NCBI GenBank assembly: GCA_025201805.1
Contig: MU619243.1
Span: 141,236 to 205,235, forward strand
Origin: Parasitella parasitica
Taxonomy: Eukaryota > Mucoromycota > Mucoromycetes > Mucorales > Mucoraceae
Reading direction: 5' to 3'
DNA length: 64,000 bases
In this document: positions 1 to 12,069 of the stretch, one piece after another
How positions within the stretch are numbered: position 1 is the first letter of the stretch
Layout of the letters: the number at the start of each line of letters is the position of its first letter
Translations under genes and position numbers: made by a program
The notes under the pieces: model-generated
What the model saw: only the letters and a program-made list of their open reading frames with translations
Told to the model about the DNA's origin: nothing
Databases searched by the model: none

Positions 1-1137
1 ATATTAATACAGGAAATGTACAAGGCTTAATTTTTCCAAATAGAATTATTGTTACTGCAAATCATCAGGTTTATAATTGAAGTAGACTTCCTTCAAAATA
101 TAATTTACTCATTTCGCCTTCAGATTTATGCAGATTGGATTTATATTTGGTGTATTGCTTATCTTGCAAAGGCTCATGGCGCATTAAAGATTATTCTCAA
201 GTCAAGCTTAAAGAATCTGCCCGTGTATGGACAGTAAGTTTAGCCTTTTATAAATTACCATTATAATAATATTCATTAATGTAACGGCCTAGGGTAATGA
301 GGATAAAGACATCTAATCGATGTTTAATCAATACTAAATGGCTTTATGTTTAGGGCATGAGATTTTTTGATTTCATATTTTTAAAACGTAAATTAGACGT
401 GGATAAGGATAATATCATATCAAATCTAGAAAGATCAAAGAAAGGAAATCAATCACTATGGCTGGTTTTATTCCCTGAGGGAACTGGTACTTATTCCGAA
501 TTTGCTTTTTTTTATGTTTGTTTGTTAGATAACAAGCCTTTATGTTAGTTGTATCACCCTCTACTCGTAAGAGATCAAAAGAGTTTGCCGAATCAAATGA
601 TATGGTAAAATTTAGTATTTTTTTTTTTTTTTTTTTGAAGTCAAGGTACCGATAAACTGATATCCGATACAGCAAGATAACAGATACACATTATTGCCAA
701 GATCAGCCGGCTTGAGGCTCTGTGCCACTACTTTGGCTGACAGTATCGATTACATTTACGATTTCACTATTGGATATTCTGGAGTGGAAGCAGATGATAT
801 CCCTGAGCAAGTCTACACCATTCAAAGCATCTTCTTCTTTAACTTTTATCCCAAAAAGATACATATTTACGTACGTCGATTCAGAGTGGACTCAATCCCT
901 GTTGAAAGTGAAGTAGAGTTTAATCAATGGAACCTTGAACGATGGAAAGAAAAGGATGAGCTACTGGATCATTTTTATAAAAATCAAGTATTTTCGCACA
1001 CTTTATCCGATCGAATTATTAATGTGCCTATTAAATTGAACAGTTCTTGGCTGAATCTAGCTCAAATCTGGATCTTTATAGTGCCTTATCTTTTAATCTT
1101 GAAGAATATCTTTTTATTTAACAATACTTCTGCATAA
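1..1137 (+). CDS. PlsC-type lysophospholipid acyltransferase, 5' end cut by the window
   Basis: This looks like a membrane lysophospholipid/1-acylglycerol-phosphate acyltransferase of the fungal Cst26/LCLAT-like group, which moves an acyl chain from acyl-CoA to a lysophospholipid at the ER. Exons read 1-68, 124 to about 222-233, 354-486, 549-604 and 673-1137. The HX4D block is NHQIYADW, split by the first intron, and the substrate block is LFPEGT, split by the third. Downstream come the family's typical YTLLPRSAGL and TIGYSGV segments and a hydrophobic C-terminal stretch. The N-terminus lies outside the window. One join is not clean: the best donor after VYG (position 234) leaves the next exon, GMRFFDF, out of frame, while using a donor at 223 keeps frame but drops four residues. 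That may be a base error or a real lesion. Family assignment is secure; the substrate is not determined. Confidence 0.8.
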
Positions 1138-1829
1138 TGATTTATATCTAATAAATTCTCTATCCATATCGTAGTGAAAATTTAGAGATAGACTTCAATT
1201 TCCTAATCCGGATAACAAACAAATAGATATACAAACATATTTCGACACAATCTTTCTGATAAGCATAGTTCTTGTGTATAGCACAACATCTAGATATGCT
1301 TGGCAAAACAATTGTTATTTTTTCAAGAGACAGTGTGCTGAATCAATATGATGCTAATTCAGATGAATGGTTGCCATGGTGAAAATTCGATTGTACAGGT
1401 TTCAACCGCTTTGGGATTTTGGATCCAAGGAAACAATAATTTCCTAATCCGTTTGAAAAACAAAATGATACAATGATAAAAGATAAATAGACATAATAAC
1501 AACAAAGATTAGAAAAAAGGGTACTAAGAAGCCTTCCAATGAAATAATGATACAGATTTGCTACCAATATCAAGATGAAATATGGCTCATCTGGGCACGC
1601 CATAGATAAACGCAATGAGTAACCAATCAAAACTATCTCGAGTGATTGGGAGAAAAAGTCGCCTCATCGCTTGTTAATATGATTTGCGCATTTGTATAAA
1701 AGGAACTGAGTTTGACATGTTCTCTATATTTCTGTTATATTTGACCATCATCTGTCAATCTCAGTCTTCTTTCTTACACCACCCCTTTGTCTCTTACATT
1801 CTATCCCCTAATACATTTTTTTGTTGTCA
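1138..1829. other. Intergenic, no gene seen
   Basis: AT-rich spacer between the acyltransferase stop and the siroheme synthase start. The short ORFs here have no domain pattern. The last 100 bases, rich in pyrimidine, are probably the promoter and 5' leader of the downstream gene. Confidence 0.5.
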
Positions 1830-3461
1830 ATGTCAATCCAGCCAAGAGTCCCTATACCTCAAGGAGGAGCATCACTCATGCTCGCCTTCCAAAGCAAGCA
1901 GAAAAATATCATTGTTGTAGGTGACAGCACTGTTGCTGCCAGCCGAGTTTTGTCATGTCTCGAAGCAGATGCTATTGTCTATCTGGTCGCAAGCAGTGAT
2001 TACATGTGCTCAGAACTAAAGTACAGAGTAGATCACCAGCAAGTTATTTTGCTCGGTCATGAATTCGAGTCTAGCATGTTGAAAAATCACTGCTTTGATT
2101 TGGGTTTCATCTGCAACATACCGTCCGAAACATCACCGGAAGCCATTGTGCGCCAGTTCCGTCAACATCGCATCCCCGTTAACATAACTGATCATAGCGA
2201 CCTCTGTGATTTCTTTATGACCTCAAATTACCGAGATCAGTCTCTTCAAATTGCCGTTTCGACAAATGGACAGGCATCGAAATTATCCAGCCGGATCCGT
2301 CGTCATATTGCATCAAACCTGCCTGCAAAGCTGGGAGACGCTATCAACCGAGTGGGCGTATTACGCAAAAAGATCCGTGCTTCGGATCCCAGTTCTGCTG
2401 CGAGCATTCGACGTATGAAATGGGCGGCGCAGATTTGTGAATATTGGAGTATGGAACGTCTAGCGCAGCTGTCAGACAAGGATATGGAAGACTTATTAGA
2501 TGCATACCACAATGATGAAGGCTACGAGAGTCTAGATGCCCACTCGCCAGTTGCTACGTCTGATAAATTTGGCTTGGTAAAGCCTTCGGTTCCTACTGGG
2601 AGTATTGCGTTGGTTGGATCTGGTACTGGCGACCCTGAGTTATTAACAATGGCAGCTCACAAAGCCATCAAAGAGGCGGATCTCGTCCTCGCTGACAAAA
2701 TTGTACCTGCAGAAGTTATTGCATTAGTCACATGCGATCTGAAAATTGCTCGCAAATTCCCTGGAAATGCTGAAGCAGCTCAGCAAGAATTCAACGAAAT
2801 GGCACTCAAGGCCATCAGACAAGGCAAAAGAGTTGTTCGCCTTAAGCAAGGCGACCCTTACTTGTTTGGTCGTGGCGGTGAGGAGGTCTTGTTTTTCCGC
2901 AAACACAATATTGTTCCTCGTGTCATCCCTGGTATTTCGTCCACAGTTGCCGCGGGTTTGCTAGCCGGTATCCCTCTAACACATCGCTCTGTCGCTTCCC
3001 AGTTCTTGGTTACTACTGGCACTGGCGCTCGTAACTCTTCTGCTCCTTTACCGACATTTGATAAAAATCGTACCGACGTATTCTTGATGGCTATTCACCG
3101 TTTGGAAGCATTGACAAAAGACCTCGTGACAAACCAACAATACCCAGCAGACATCCCATGCGCTATTGTAGAAAGAGCTAGTTGCAAAGATCAGCGTGTG
3201 GTGTGGGGAAAGCTTTCCAACATTGTTCAGGTTCTAGAGAGTTGTGGTGGCAGTCGTCCTCCGGGATTACTGATCATCGGATATGCTATCAATGTCTTGA
3301 AGCATGAAAATAAGGGCCCGGAAGGTGTTGCTGCCAACCTGATGACCGCCTCGGGGCTGGCTTCTGATGTCGTCTATGGTCAAGAAATGGCTAGTGAAGA
3401 TATCATTGAGGGGAAGAATGCCAATCTTTTAGGCTTGCATGATCCAGAAAGTGTATTTTAA
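1830..3461 (+). CDS. MET1: Siroheme synthase / uroporphyrinogen-III C-methyltransferase, CysG-like fusion
   Basis: Makes siroheme, the prosthetic group of sulfite and nitrite reductase. The single-exon protein has 543 residues. Residues about 20-180 resemble the precorrin-2 dehydrogenase/ferrochelatase fold (IPVNITDHSDLCDFF, LQIAVSTNGQASKLSSRIRR). Residues about 255-500 are a SAM-dependent tetrapyrrole methylase, with VGSGTGDPELLTMAA, VLADKIV, GDPYLFGRGGEE and VIPGISS, the core motifs of uroporphyrinogen-III methyltransferases. So two steps usually split between Met8 and Met1 in yeast may be joined here, as in bacterial CysG. The nucleotide-binding glycine motif of the first domain is altered (VVGDSTVAASR where GGG is usual), so dehydrogenase activity is uncertain. 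The ATG at 1830 was chosen; an upstream in-frame TTG is not a plausible fungal start. The methyltransferase assignment is firm and the bifunctionality is inferred. Confidence 0.9.
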   Translation: MSIQPRVPIPQGGASLMLAFQSKQKNIIVVGDSTVAASRVLSCLEADAIVYLVASSDYMCSELKYRVDHQQVILLGHEFESSMLKNHCFDLGFICNIPSETSPEAIVRQFRQHRIPVNITDHSDLCDFFMTSNYRDQSLQIAVSTNGQASKLSSRIRRHIASNLPAKLGDAINRVGVLRKKIRASDPSSAASIRRMKWAAQICEYWSMERLAQLSDKDMEDLLDAYHNDEGYESLDAHSPVATSDKFGLVKPSVPTGSIALVGSGTGDPELLTMAAHKAIKEADLVLADKIVPAEVIALVTCDLKIARKFPGNAEAAQQEFNEMALKAIRQGKRVVRLKQGDPYLFGRGGEEVLFFRKHNIVPRVIPGISSTVAAGLLAGIPLTHRSVASQFLVTTGTGARNSSAPLPTFDKNRTDVFLMAIHRLEALTKDLVTNQQYPADIPCAIVERASCKDQRVVWGKLSNIVQVLESCGGSRPPGLLIIGYAINVLKHENKGPEGVAANLMTASGLASDVVYGQEMASEDIIEGKNANLLGLHDPESVF

Positions 3462-3970
3462 ATCCACTATGCAGCTTGAACCTTGATTTGTTTCTAAATA
3501 TACCACTGTTTCTATTATTTTGTCTATTCCACACTCTTTACTACTGTTTAATAATAAATACATTTGCCTTTGCAATAAGCAAAGCTTTTTACTGTCAGTA
3601 ATGAATCATATACACACACCACCTCTGCTAAAATGCCTCGATAGCATCACATTTCGAGTTGGGGATTAATCTATTTTCGATACAAATTATGCAGCAGGAC
3701 ACTATTTACTAGAATATTTTGAATTCAATGCAGACTTGCTTTCCCAATGATGGTTATTGTTGGTGCCTTGAGCTATGCTTCACTAGTAATAACCGCTAAT
3801 TAGGGTGTTTCTAACTATTCTTAGTAGATGAGCTAGTCTAAATATCTTGACATTGGCAACCGATTTCGAAAGCTTCAAGTAGCTATGCTACTAATGATTG
3901 TGCTTTCAATCCATGGATAAATCAAGCATCCATTTGCGTCGTGGCTTATACACAAGATGTCACATTGCAG

Positions 3971-4032
<62 letters not shown>

Positions 4033-4109
4033 CAAAAGCTGAAACGCTGTCAAATTCTACTTGGATTCTCTTTTTACATCAAATTTTCTTGAAAAAATTA
4101 ACGGATAAA
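3462..4109. other. Intergenic promoter region of CTP synthase
   Basis: Holds the 3' flank of the siroheme synthase and the upstream region of CTP synthase. The notable content is a pure A tract ending 80 bases before the start codon. No coding pattern was seen. Confidence 0.5.
3971..4029 (+). repeat. Poly(A) tract of 59 bases
   Basis: An uninterrupted run of 59 A residues, 80 bases upstream of the CTP synthase start. Long poly(dA:dT) tracts exclude nucleosomes in fungal promoters, so it may open this promoter. Length may be inaccurate because homopolymers assemble poorly. Confidence 0.9.
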
Positions 4110-5876
<1,767 letters not shown>

Positions 5877-6103
5877 ATATAATATTTTAGAGATAACCAC
5901 CTTAATTCAATCAAAATCCCTTTTTCCAAACAATCATTTATTAGATTTTTTTTATTTTTTCTTCTTCTTGTTTAGACATTTCCTATCCTTTAACCATTTG
6001 TTTTTTTCCTTTTTTTTCTTTTTTGTTTTTCGTTATAAAAAAACAAAAAAAAAACAAAAAAGTCGCTTTATTCTGGCGTTCGAAATAAACTGCATGTATA
6101 TTT

Positions 6104-7812
6104 TTACAATTCATCCTCCATCGCTTCATCGCTCGGTATAATTGAAGGGCCAACAAAACTCAATGCTAGCTCGACATCCTCTTGGTTAATCTCTGACAGC
6201 TGCTTCTTTAGCGATAAAAGACCAGCTTTGCGAATGACAGCCTGAAGATCTGCGCCAGTATAACCTTCCGTTTTCGAAGCAATCGCCTGCAAATCGACAT
6301 GCGCATCGAGCTTTGTTTTTTGTGCCAGCACTTGCAGAATTTGGAAGCGCTCCTCCATATTGGGCGCTCCAACATAAACAAGCCGATCAAGCCTTCCTGG
6401 CCGTAGGATTGAGCTGTCAATGGATTGTGGATGGTTCGTTGCGCCTAGCAAAATCACGCTCTGATCAATCTTGTCTAGATGGTCGATCTCAATTAGGAAT
6501 TGAGAAATAAGCTACGCAAGAAGGAGTTTTTTTTTTATAAATATATATAAATGTGTGTATTTGTGTGATCATCATCCAGAAAGCCAGAAAACTTACTTTT
6601 CTGCCAACATCTCCAGAACTTTCACGGGAGGAGAATATCGCTTCCAATTCATCTAAAAAGATGACACACGGACTACATCGAATGGCTGTCTGGAATATCC
6701 TTGAAACTGCCTTTTCTGATTCTCCCACTTCGCCTTTGACCAAGTCGGGTATACTCACTGGCAGAAAATTGGCTGACGATTCTGTAGCTACTGCCTTTGC
6801 CAGGAGAGTCTTGCCTGTACCGGGAGGCCCGAACAATAAAACACCCTTGGACGGCCGAATACCTAATCGTTTATAGGCATCAGCGTGTTTGTATACCCAC
6901 ACAGCCGACTCTTCCAGCGCATTTTTAGCTGCCACTAGGCCGCCAATGTCACGCCAATACACTGGATCCGGCTTTTCTGCCATTGCAGAGTTCTGAAATC
7001 CGCTGACTCTAATCTGGTCAAATGTCTTGTCGAAATTACCAAGTTGCACTAGAGTTGTATTAGTAAAAAGTTCTGCCAAATGCTGCTCTTCTGATGCCGT
7101 ACCCCTTGACTGCTTGTTCATGATCGCATCCTCTTCAGCCAGTACAGCCCATCGAGAAAGATCAGCCGCTACAAATGCGTGGGCTTTGAAAGACAGTTGT
7201 TCTATATCGTATTGGGTTACGTCTGTGTTTGACGGGGAAAACGATTCATATATATGGCGCATTATATGTTTTCTCTCGACAGGCGTAGGTATCTGCAAGT
7301 TCACTTTGTCGTGGAACATGGTCCGAACACCCAGTGCAATGTGATCGGGGCGTCGTGTAGTAGCCACCAGCATGATTGCGCTTTGCTGAATTAAAGACTG
7401 CAAAATAGCTGCTAAAGTCGGATCTTGTGTGCTCTGGCCACGGCGAGGAAAGAACAAGTCCAAGTCTTCTATCAGCAACAAGCTCTTGGTGGATGCCGAG
7501 GCTTTCCAAACCAATCGCTTGAACCCTTTGCTTAGCTGACCACGATGGCTGGCTGCTAACTCGCCGATGAGGGCCGTGTAGACGGTTGCATTATGAGTAT
7601 CAGCCAGGTGTCGTATGATGAAAGATTTGCCGGTGCCTGAGTCTCCTGCAAGCAGAATTACCGAAGGAGAGCTACCTTGCTCAAATGTCAATTGAAATGC
7701 TTGGCTCAACCTACAGGCGATATGGCGCGCAGAGTTAGAAACAACGGTGCACAGCAAGCCTGTACAATTACCTAGCCCCTTCTTCCCCGTAGCACAGTGA
7801 CGGGTACGACAT
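6104..7812 (-). CDS. Tandem AAA ATPase, AFG2/SPATA5-like, N-terminal end uncertain
   Basis: A type II AAA+ ATPase related to the AFG2/SPATA5 group, which strips factors from pre-60S ribosomes. Exons on the minus strand are about 7812-6597 and 6511-6104, with a 85-base intron. The first ATPase module has Walker A GDSGTGKS and Walker B LLLIEDLDLFF. The second has IGGL, Walker A GPPGTGKT, Walker B VIFLDELEAIF, GATNHPQ as sensor 1 and RPGRLDR as the arginine-finger region. The C-terminus carries the usual GADLQAVIRKAG helix. The long N-domain typical of Cdc48/Afg2 proteins is missing: only about 40-50 residues precede Walker A. The start is unclear. An ATG at 7812 opens a different frame from the ATPase, and the ATPase frame has no in-frame ATG upstream before a stop. 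PEX1/PEX6 are alternatives but fit less well. It diverges from the next gene. Confidence 0.75.
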
Positions 7813-7996
7813 GGTTGTTATGTGAAAAAAGGAATGAGAAGCGTGAGCAAAAATTTTCAACTACAACAATGGATTAAAATGACACGGCTGTCATTCAAAG
7901 GCCCTGAATTGGGGGTGGTGGTGCTGCTTTTTTTTTTTTTCGCTCTACTACCGTACACAATCTCCAAGCTTAGAAAGCCAAGCATTGCTGCACATT
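7813..7996. promoter_or_regulatory. Shared divergent promoter region
   Basis: Only about 184 bases lie between the putative ATG of the minus-strand AAA ATPase and the ATG of the plus-strand gene, so both promoters must overlap here. It includes a T11 tract near 7930. No TATA box was recognised. Confidence 0.5.
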
Positions 7997-9267
7997 ATGG
8001 ACCTCCATAGCTTGTTGAATAGCCAAAAGGACACCAAGCTTTCGCTTTCTGACCTGCACAAGTTGCTTGAAAAACGAGACAGTGGAGCCATTTTCGAAAA
8101 GATCCAAAACAGCACCGCGTACGACTTTCCTGCAAACAGAGCCGACACCTTTGCGTTCTTTGATACGTTCATCCAAGTTATCCTCTCGATTGTCCATGAC
8201 GACGACCCTTACAGCGCACAGCTATCAAAGTCTCTTGTTATTGATTCGCTTCGAAGCTGCATCAATGGCTTACTGCGACAAAATGGCATTGAATGGCTGA
8301 TGGAATTCCCAAACTTCTTTTCCACCAAGACCTGGGTAGTTTTGCGCGCCAACATCACGATCCTCGTGTACCTGTATGGACTTGTGCTGGCTATATGGAA
8401 CAAACCTGAGATCGCCAGACGTCGCGATGACTGGTTGCGGGGCATTTTGCAGTTTGTGCACTCCAATTCAGCCATTGTCATGCTGCATTTGTGGTTGAAT
8501 TGCTGCTGCGTGCTTGGTGACGATGCAAGCAACACGTCTGGAGGCTCTACTACAGCCGAGGAATTATACTTGGACAAGCTGGAGTCGGCCTACAGCAGTA
8601 AAAAGCTATCGAGCGAGGCGATACGGACAATGTTTCTAATGCTTCCTGAACTCCAAGTCGATATTTTGGCAGAGCAGGTCAACCACCAATTGGGCGGTGC
8701 ATTAACAAGACCGCCATTCACAAAAGACGAGTTTATAGTAGGGAAAATAAGCCTGGACAATGCTTGCCAAGCTAGGTCGAATCGGTATACATCCATCCGT
8801 AAAATATACCAGCAGAGCCAAGTAAAAGCAGGTAACGTAACCAGGCACTCTTTTCGAGTGTCATCATTGCTGATCCCCAAGTGTGTGTAGCCCCTGAGGA
8901 TGTAAAAGCCAACAACGCACCAAATCCGCTGTTAAGTAGAGACCTACTCACCAATACACCTTCGGATAAATACATACAAACAGAGTCGATCAGAAAAGCC
9001 ACCCTATTCTGGATTCAGAGAATGAGCTCACTGAATCCCCACGAGTTTGATTTACACCTAAAGAGTGCCATTCAATCGCATTACCCTACCGATAGGAAAA
9101 CGATCCTCGACTTGGTACTAGCTGATTGGACTGCAAGAGACAGATTTCATAGACATTTAGGATTTGTTATTGACGTTGTGCTGGCACAATTACAAAAATC
9201 TCGGTACAATCGACGAACATCGCCTTACTACGCATTTGTGCAACTATTCAACATACCAGACGACCAT

Positions 9268-9301
<34 letters not shown>

Positions 9302-11070
9302 AGCAGCAACAGCAACAGCAACCCTCAGATATCACCTTAAATGACAATAGCTCTTCCTCGTATCAAACAAAATCAGGCGCTTATATTGATCTCTCTCAAT
9401 TCAGCAATTGTTCAGATGTTGTTTTGATGGATGGCTGTTGTGCGATATTAGAAAAGCTGACGCTGAGCGGAAACAGCAGCAATGTTGAAGATTGGGTGAT
9501 AGACTGCTTGCAGTCAGCCAGCTCTGACATTATAAAACGATACGCAGAGTTCCTGGCGCAGGGATTAGAAAAGGAATTGGTCACAAAACAACAGCCATTG
9601 AGATATGCTCAGTTTATGAAAGTATTGCTGAAAACTTGCGTATCGCAATCTGCTCATATTGTGCCTACATTACTGCAAACGTTCTCAGATAACGGCCTTG
9701 AATGGCTATTAAAGCGAAACACACAAGTAGCTACTATATTACTGCACTACTTTGACGATGGTCCCCAAGTGTCAAAGGACATTGTCGTGCGCATGATATT
9801 CACATCCAAAAGTAAAATCTACGTGGATCAATTACTGTCCTACTTGAGACAACAAATGGCAGGCACGGATCCCAAACAGCTAAGGTCGAGAGCCTGGTTT
9901 AAGCACCATTTTTTGAGCAATCTGCTGTCACTGGTAGGTGAAGACAAAAAGGGCAAAAGTGTGGCGTCTGGAGTGTTCAGACAATTGCTCAAAACACGTA
10001 GTGATTTCGAATGGTACTTTGCAACCCCGTTGGTGCCTGCACAGCAGATAACATTCAAGTCATTGGATTTATGCAACACGCACGACATCTACGCTATTAA
10101 AAACACTGGGCTGGCAGCCATGTTGCAAGAGATGGTGCGTCTTGGGGACAACGCTAAAAAGGAGCGACTCATTCAAGTCTGGTTTGATCTGTGGACAGTA
10201 CCCAAAGCCAACAACGACTACAAATTTACAGTCCCAGTGAGTTGGATTATACAATGTGCAGGGCTTTACGATCAGGCGCCAGTGCTGGTAAAGCAAATGA
10301 TCAAAAAGCTCTTGCAGAGCGGTATTCGGCAGCATGTATCGGAGGACCAAGAGCAAGACATGATGCAGATGACGGCAGAAAGAAGGTTTTTAGAGCGAGT
10401 GATGGATTTGATCTTGCTGTCAGACGCGCCCGAGCCAGACAGCTTATTTGAATTGGTGTTGAATGTATACTACAATGAAGAAGGTAGCCGCACGTTTGAG
10501 GATATCAACTGGACGATCATCAACATTTTGATCGAACTTTCCGAGGAACTAGAAGTAGAGATGCTGGTATTAGCATCAGCGAGCAATCTGCCTCCGCCGC
10601 GGCCAAATCCCAAGAAAATCTACAAGAAACGCAGCAAAAGATTCAGCAAAAAGCACCAAATGAGCCGTTTAAAGCTGGGGGCTACGATGAAAAAGCACGA
10701 GGAGGAACTGGAAAAGTACTTTCAGGAAATCAGCGACAACACGTCCAAGATCAACAATGCAATCAGAGCACTGACTACACTTGTGCAACGGGTATTCAAC
10801 TTTCTTATGCGGCTACTGAACGATACCTCGTCTACGGCTTTTGTCGATTCCAGTAACAAGTGTCTTTCAATCAAACAAGACATTCAACAAGACCTAGTGG
10901 ACATTGCGTTGTTTTATGACCCTTTAGCAAAGTTAGATAAACTCATAAGTGAGCCAGAGGATTTGCATGAAGATATACAAACGGTGATAGAATTAAGCGT
11001 TGAATGTTTGAAGAAAAAGGCAGATCAATCATTGTATGAAGCATCGCAAAAGATATTGCTTGATACTTGA
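7997..11070 (+). CDS. Unrecognised 1004-residue helical protein with polyGln tract
   Basis: Not recognised. Two exons, 7997-8831 and 8891-11070, join in frame across a 59-base intron (Ala codon split) to give 1004 residues. The ATG at 7997 (MDLHSLLN) was chosen over an upstream in-frame TTG. The protein is rich in Leu and predicted helix throughout, suggesting an alpha-helical repeat or scaffold. A polyGln stretch (about 18 residues with one Lys) lies near residue 405. A basic patch (PRPNPKKIYKKRSKRFSKK) sits near residue 855, followed by a charged helix and a segment SLYEASQKILLDT at the end. No signal peptide or membrane segment was seen. The divergent arrangement with an AAA ATPase hints at coordinate expression but proves nothing. 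A large nuclear scaffold, for instance of Integrator or ribosome-assembly type, would fit, but there is no motif to support a choice. Confidence 0.8.
9268..9322 (+). repeat. CAG/CAA trinucleotide repeat coding polyGln
   Basis: A run of CAG codons with a few CAA and one AAG inside the 1004-residue gene. The pure CAG core is prone to length change, so the exact number may differ among isolates. Confidence 0.9.
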
Positions 11071-11786
11071 AACAAAGACACTGTTGCGTTATGTATGATC
11101 AATATAATCGAATGTCTAGTAGAATGATGCTCAAAGTTTGCATATTACAAACAAGTAAGAATTTGAAGACACAGACCTCGACTTGTAAAAATACATAAGA
11201 TCTGCAATCATTCTTTATACATTAGTCAATAACTAAGAAGGGACGTCTTTGCAGAGCAAACACAACCGATAAGTATATAAAGAGATGTTTTATTCATCTA
11301 ATAAGAACCACCTAATTTTTATAAAGTCCTGTCGTAATTTACCGAGTCTTTTATTTTAATTTCGAGATAAAACAGATACACGATGGCAACCAACAACGGA
11401 TAATCGACATCACAAAATGCAAAGTGGCATTCCCTGGTAGCAATACAATGACCAATATAGCATGTTCTTGTCTTCCAAAATCATCTAGGCCTAATCTTAA
11501 TTATAATGGCATGAACCCTAGATTGAGTCATCCAACTACAGATAGGATTTGGGTAAAAAGAGGGTATTAGAAAAGGGGGCACCTTTTGGATTATAGATAT
11601 TTAGTACTACCGATTAACAGTTGGAGGGACACATAATAGTAGTCTTGGAACATCGCAACGAAGACATTATATTAGTACTACTTGATGTCATACATTACAC
11701 CCAACTAAATTAACACAGTATCATAACTTGCAGTATCACTTCCCTTGTCCTCCTAAAAATATATTTTCTTTACAATTTCACTATTA

Positions 11787-11827
<41 letters not shown>

Positions 11828-12069
11828 GAAACAAATCTATCTTTGAGACGCAATTTCCAACTGGGATTTCAACTTTAATGAAGAACTTCAAACATTTGAC
11901 CGGTCGAGCATTGATATAGGGTGGGCGTTATTCAAAAGTAATTACTATCACAAATATAATGAACAATGTAATATAAATATATATTGAGAAATGATAAAAA
12001 ATGAGTTAACAAATATAAACGGAAATAGTTTTTTCTTGGTTATTTTTTTTTTTTTTTTTTTTGGTTTTT
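11071..12069. other. Convergent 3' intergenic region
   Basis: About 1 kb between two convergent genes. It holds a 32-base A run (11793-11824) and a T run near 12041-12061 but no ORF of note, so it probably contains both 3' UTRs. Confidence 0.5.

Noticed and set aside
4001-4092. ORFs with a polyLys run upstream of CTP synthase
   Set aside because: They translate the poly(A) tract; the conserved CTP synthase start [10 protein letters not shown] is at 4110.
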